NCBI RefSeq assembly: GCF_009498295.1
Contig: NZ_CP040813.1
Coordinates: 2,859,001 to 2,923,000 of the forward strand
Source: Oceanihabitans sp. IOP_32
Lineage (GTDB): Bacteria; Bacteroidota; Bacteroidia; Flavobacteriales; Flavobacteriaceae
Reading direction: 5' to 3'
Length of the DNA stretch: 64,000 bases
The first letter of the stretch is position 1. The number at the start of each line of letters is the position of its first letter. The notes beneath the pieces were generated by a model. It made no database searches and was not told where the DNA came from. It saw only the letters and a program-made list of their open reading frames with translations. Shown piece after piece: positions 62,990 through 64,000 of the stretch. A program made the translations under genes and the position numbers.

Positions 62990-64000
62990 TTATTTAACCG
63001 TTAAGTTTTCGTCTATCGAAATTTCACCTATTTTAGTTTTTAAATCTTCGGTGTTGTACAATTCTATGATTGAATCATCTAAAGAAAAAGACGATTTAAT
63101 GCCCGTTCTGTATGGGTCTATACCCTTTAGTAACACCTTTATTTTAAAAACCATATAAATCATCTTTGTTTTTTCAGAAAATTGTTCGGCGATGTGTGCT
63201 GGCATTTTATATAGAATAGATGAGGTATTCGAACTTGTTAGTTTTCGCTCGTAAGCTGTTTTAGGTATTAAATTGTAAAACCGAATAAAGAACCAACTAC
63301 TTCGGCTGCTATGTAAACTTAACCAAAAGCCCTTGTTTTTAAAATCGTAAGTGCCAAGTCTAGATGTTAAAACCATATAAGCATCTATGGTATTATCTGT
63401 AAATAAACTAGCACTCCAATTTTGTAATGTTTCAAGATGTTGCGATACATAACTGGTATAGCTATTTAATTTTTTAAACTCGTTTGCACCTGAACCTCCC
63501 CAAGGTAATATATGGCGAGCTACTCTGTAATAATTTTCAGATGTGTAATTACAATCGTTTGTTTTAGGATTGCAAAAATATTTGTTAATAAGCTTTACAC
63601 TGCTTATCGCATTTGCAAGTTTTAGCAATTGGTTTTGTGCTTGTAAGGAGTTTTTTTCGTTTTTATACATACTACTAGCTTGCACAGTGAAAGATTTTTT
63701 GTCTAAATCTTTGTAGGTTTCTGCCATGTATTTCATGAGCAATAGTTGCGTAAAAGCTAGCCTACTTTCAGATAGCTTCGCATTTTTTATATCTATACCT
63801 TTTGCTTGTACTACTTTATGGCTTAAATGGCTGCCGTCTGGGAGTAGGGCGTAACTGTTTTGATTTCCAAACCTTAAAAGTCCATGGTGCGTTTGTAAAA
63901 TAAGCGGTATAAAGTTTTGAGAGGGCGACTCAAATGTTTTTGTATCGTGATAACCTATGGTCTTTATGGAGTCTTTTATAGGTTTAATTTGAGCATTTAC
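62990..64000 (-). CDS. Secreted tandem-paralog family protein, copy 3, N-terminus cut by window edge
   Basis: The frame is open to the window end, so the first in-frame Met (63742) is internal and the start lies outside. The 336 visible residues include, near the edge, FESPSQNFIPLILQ then THHGLLRFG, matching the GLPRFG motif of copies 1 and 2. Others are MLMKYMAETYKDLDKKSF, YFCNPKTNDC (C-x6-C), SYTSYVSQHLETLQNWSASL, LGTYDFKNKGFWLSL and the C-terminal KTKIGEISI. Signal peptide not visible. Function unknown. Confidence 0.75.
   Translation of the reverse strand, partial: VNAQIKPIKDSIKTIGYHDTKTFESPSQNFIPLILQTHHGLLRFGNQNSYALLPDGSHLSHKVVQAKGIDIKNAKLSESRLAFTQLLLMKYMAETYKDLDKKSFTVQASSMYKNEKNSLQAQNQLLKLANAISSVKLINKYFCNPKTNDCNYTSENYYRVARHILPWGGSGANEFKKLNSYTSYVSQHLETLQNWSASLFTDNTIDAYMVLTSRLGTYDFKNKGFWLSLHSSRSSWFFIRFYNLIPKTAYERKLTSSNTSSILYKMPAHIAEQFSEKTKMIYMVFKIKVLLKGIDPYRTGIKSSFSLDDSIIELYNTEDLKTKIGEISIDENLTVK

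Noticed and set aside
1-64000. CRISPR array or complete insertion sequence
   Set aside because: No series of spaced direct repeats, no cas genes and no transposase gene were seen.

Overview
The window is a stretch of low-GC chromosome from a member of the Bacteroidota, almost certainly a marine-type Flavobacteriaceae. The evidence is the flavobacterial core genes with their usual neighbours (rlmD-DUF6452-DUF6048, zapA-6S RNA-rny, a xerD/aroQ neighbourhood), the many secreted proteins and lipoproteins with SxxxAQ- or NC-type signal ends, the near absence of Shine-Dalgarno sequences, and promoters of the Bacteroidota type (TTG, 19-21 nt, TAnnTTTG). The clearest promoters lie before the tRNA pair, the zapA operon and the cysteine desulfurase.

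Layout. 1-9.5 kb: partial AI-2E-type permease, DUF6048/DUF6452, RlmD, ornithine transaminase, small membrane proteins, an Smr-domain protein, a thrombospondin-type-3 lipoprotein and a cysteine desulfurase. 9.6-18 kb: M23 peptidase, coiled-coil protein plus ZapA, a well supported 6S RNA, RNase Y, XerD, a small outer-membrane protein, AroQ and dihydrolipoyl dehydrogenase. 18.4-26 kb: lipoprotein MsrB, M48 peptidase, UMF1-type MFS transporter, then a sigma factor/membrane anti-sigma-like protein/two beta-helix 'GIN' type proteins module, and an exported M20 peptidase. 26-37.6 kb: ClpC, GyrA, a TPR protein, an NlpC/P60-like protein whose catalytic Cys is Ser, a thiolase, a PgpH-type HD phosphodiesterase, and tRNA-Ser(GCT)/tRNA-Pro(TGG).

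37.7-48 kb looks like an accessory segment lying just after the tRNA pair. It is entirely on the minus strand, with mostly unrecognised secreted or membrane proteins, an MtfA-like peptidase, a DUF1963 protein, one frameshifted gene, one gene with an apparently lost start, and a long gene-poor stretch containing possible gene remnants. 48-53.7 kb holds a one-protein two-component regulator (TPR, kinase, receiver, AraC) whose 5' region carries a perfect 18-bp palindrome, then a secreted papain-like protein with two GGNDN-type domains and a collagen-repeat lipoprotein.

54.4-60.5 kb is a complete MarR-HlyD-RND-TolC efflux operon with a perfect inverted repeat upstream of marR. 60.9-64 kb holds three tandem, diverged paralogs of a secreted family I cannot name; the third runs off the window. 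No CRISPR array, complete insertion sequence or prophage was seen.
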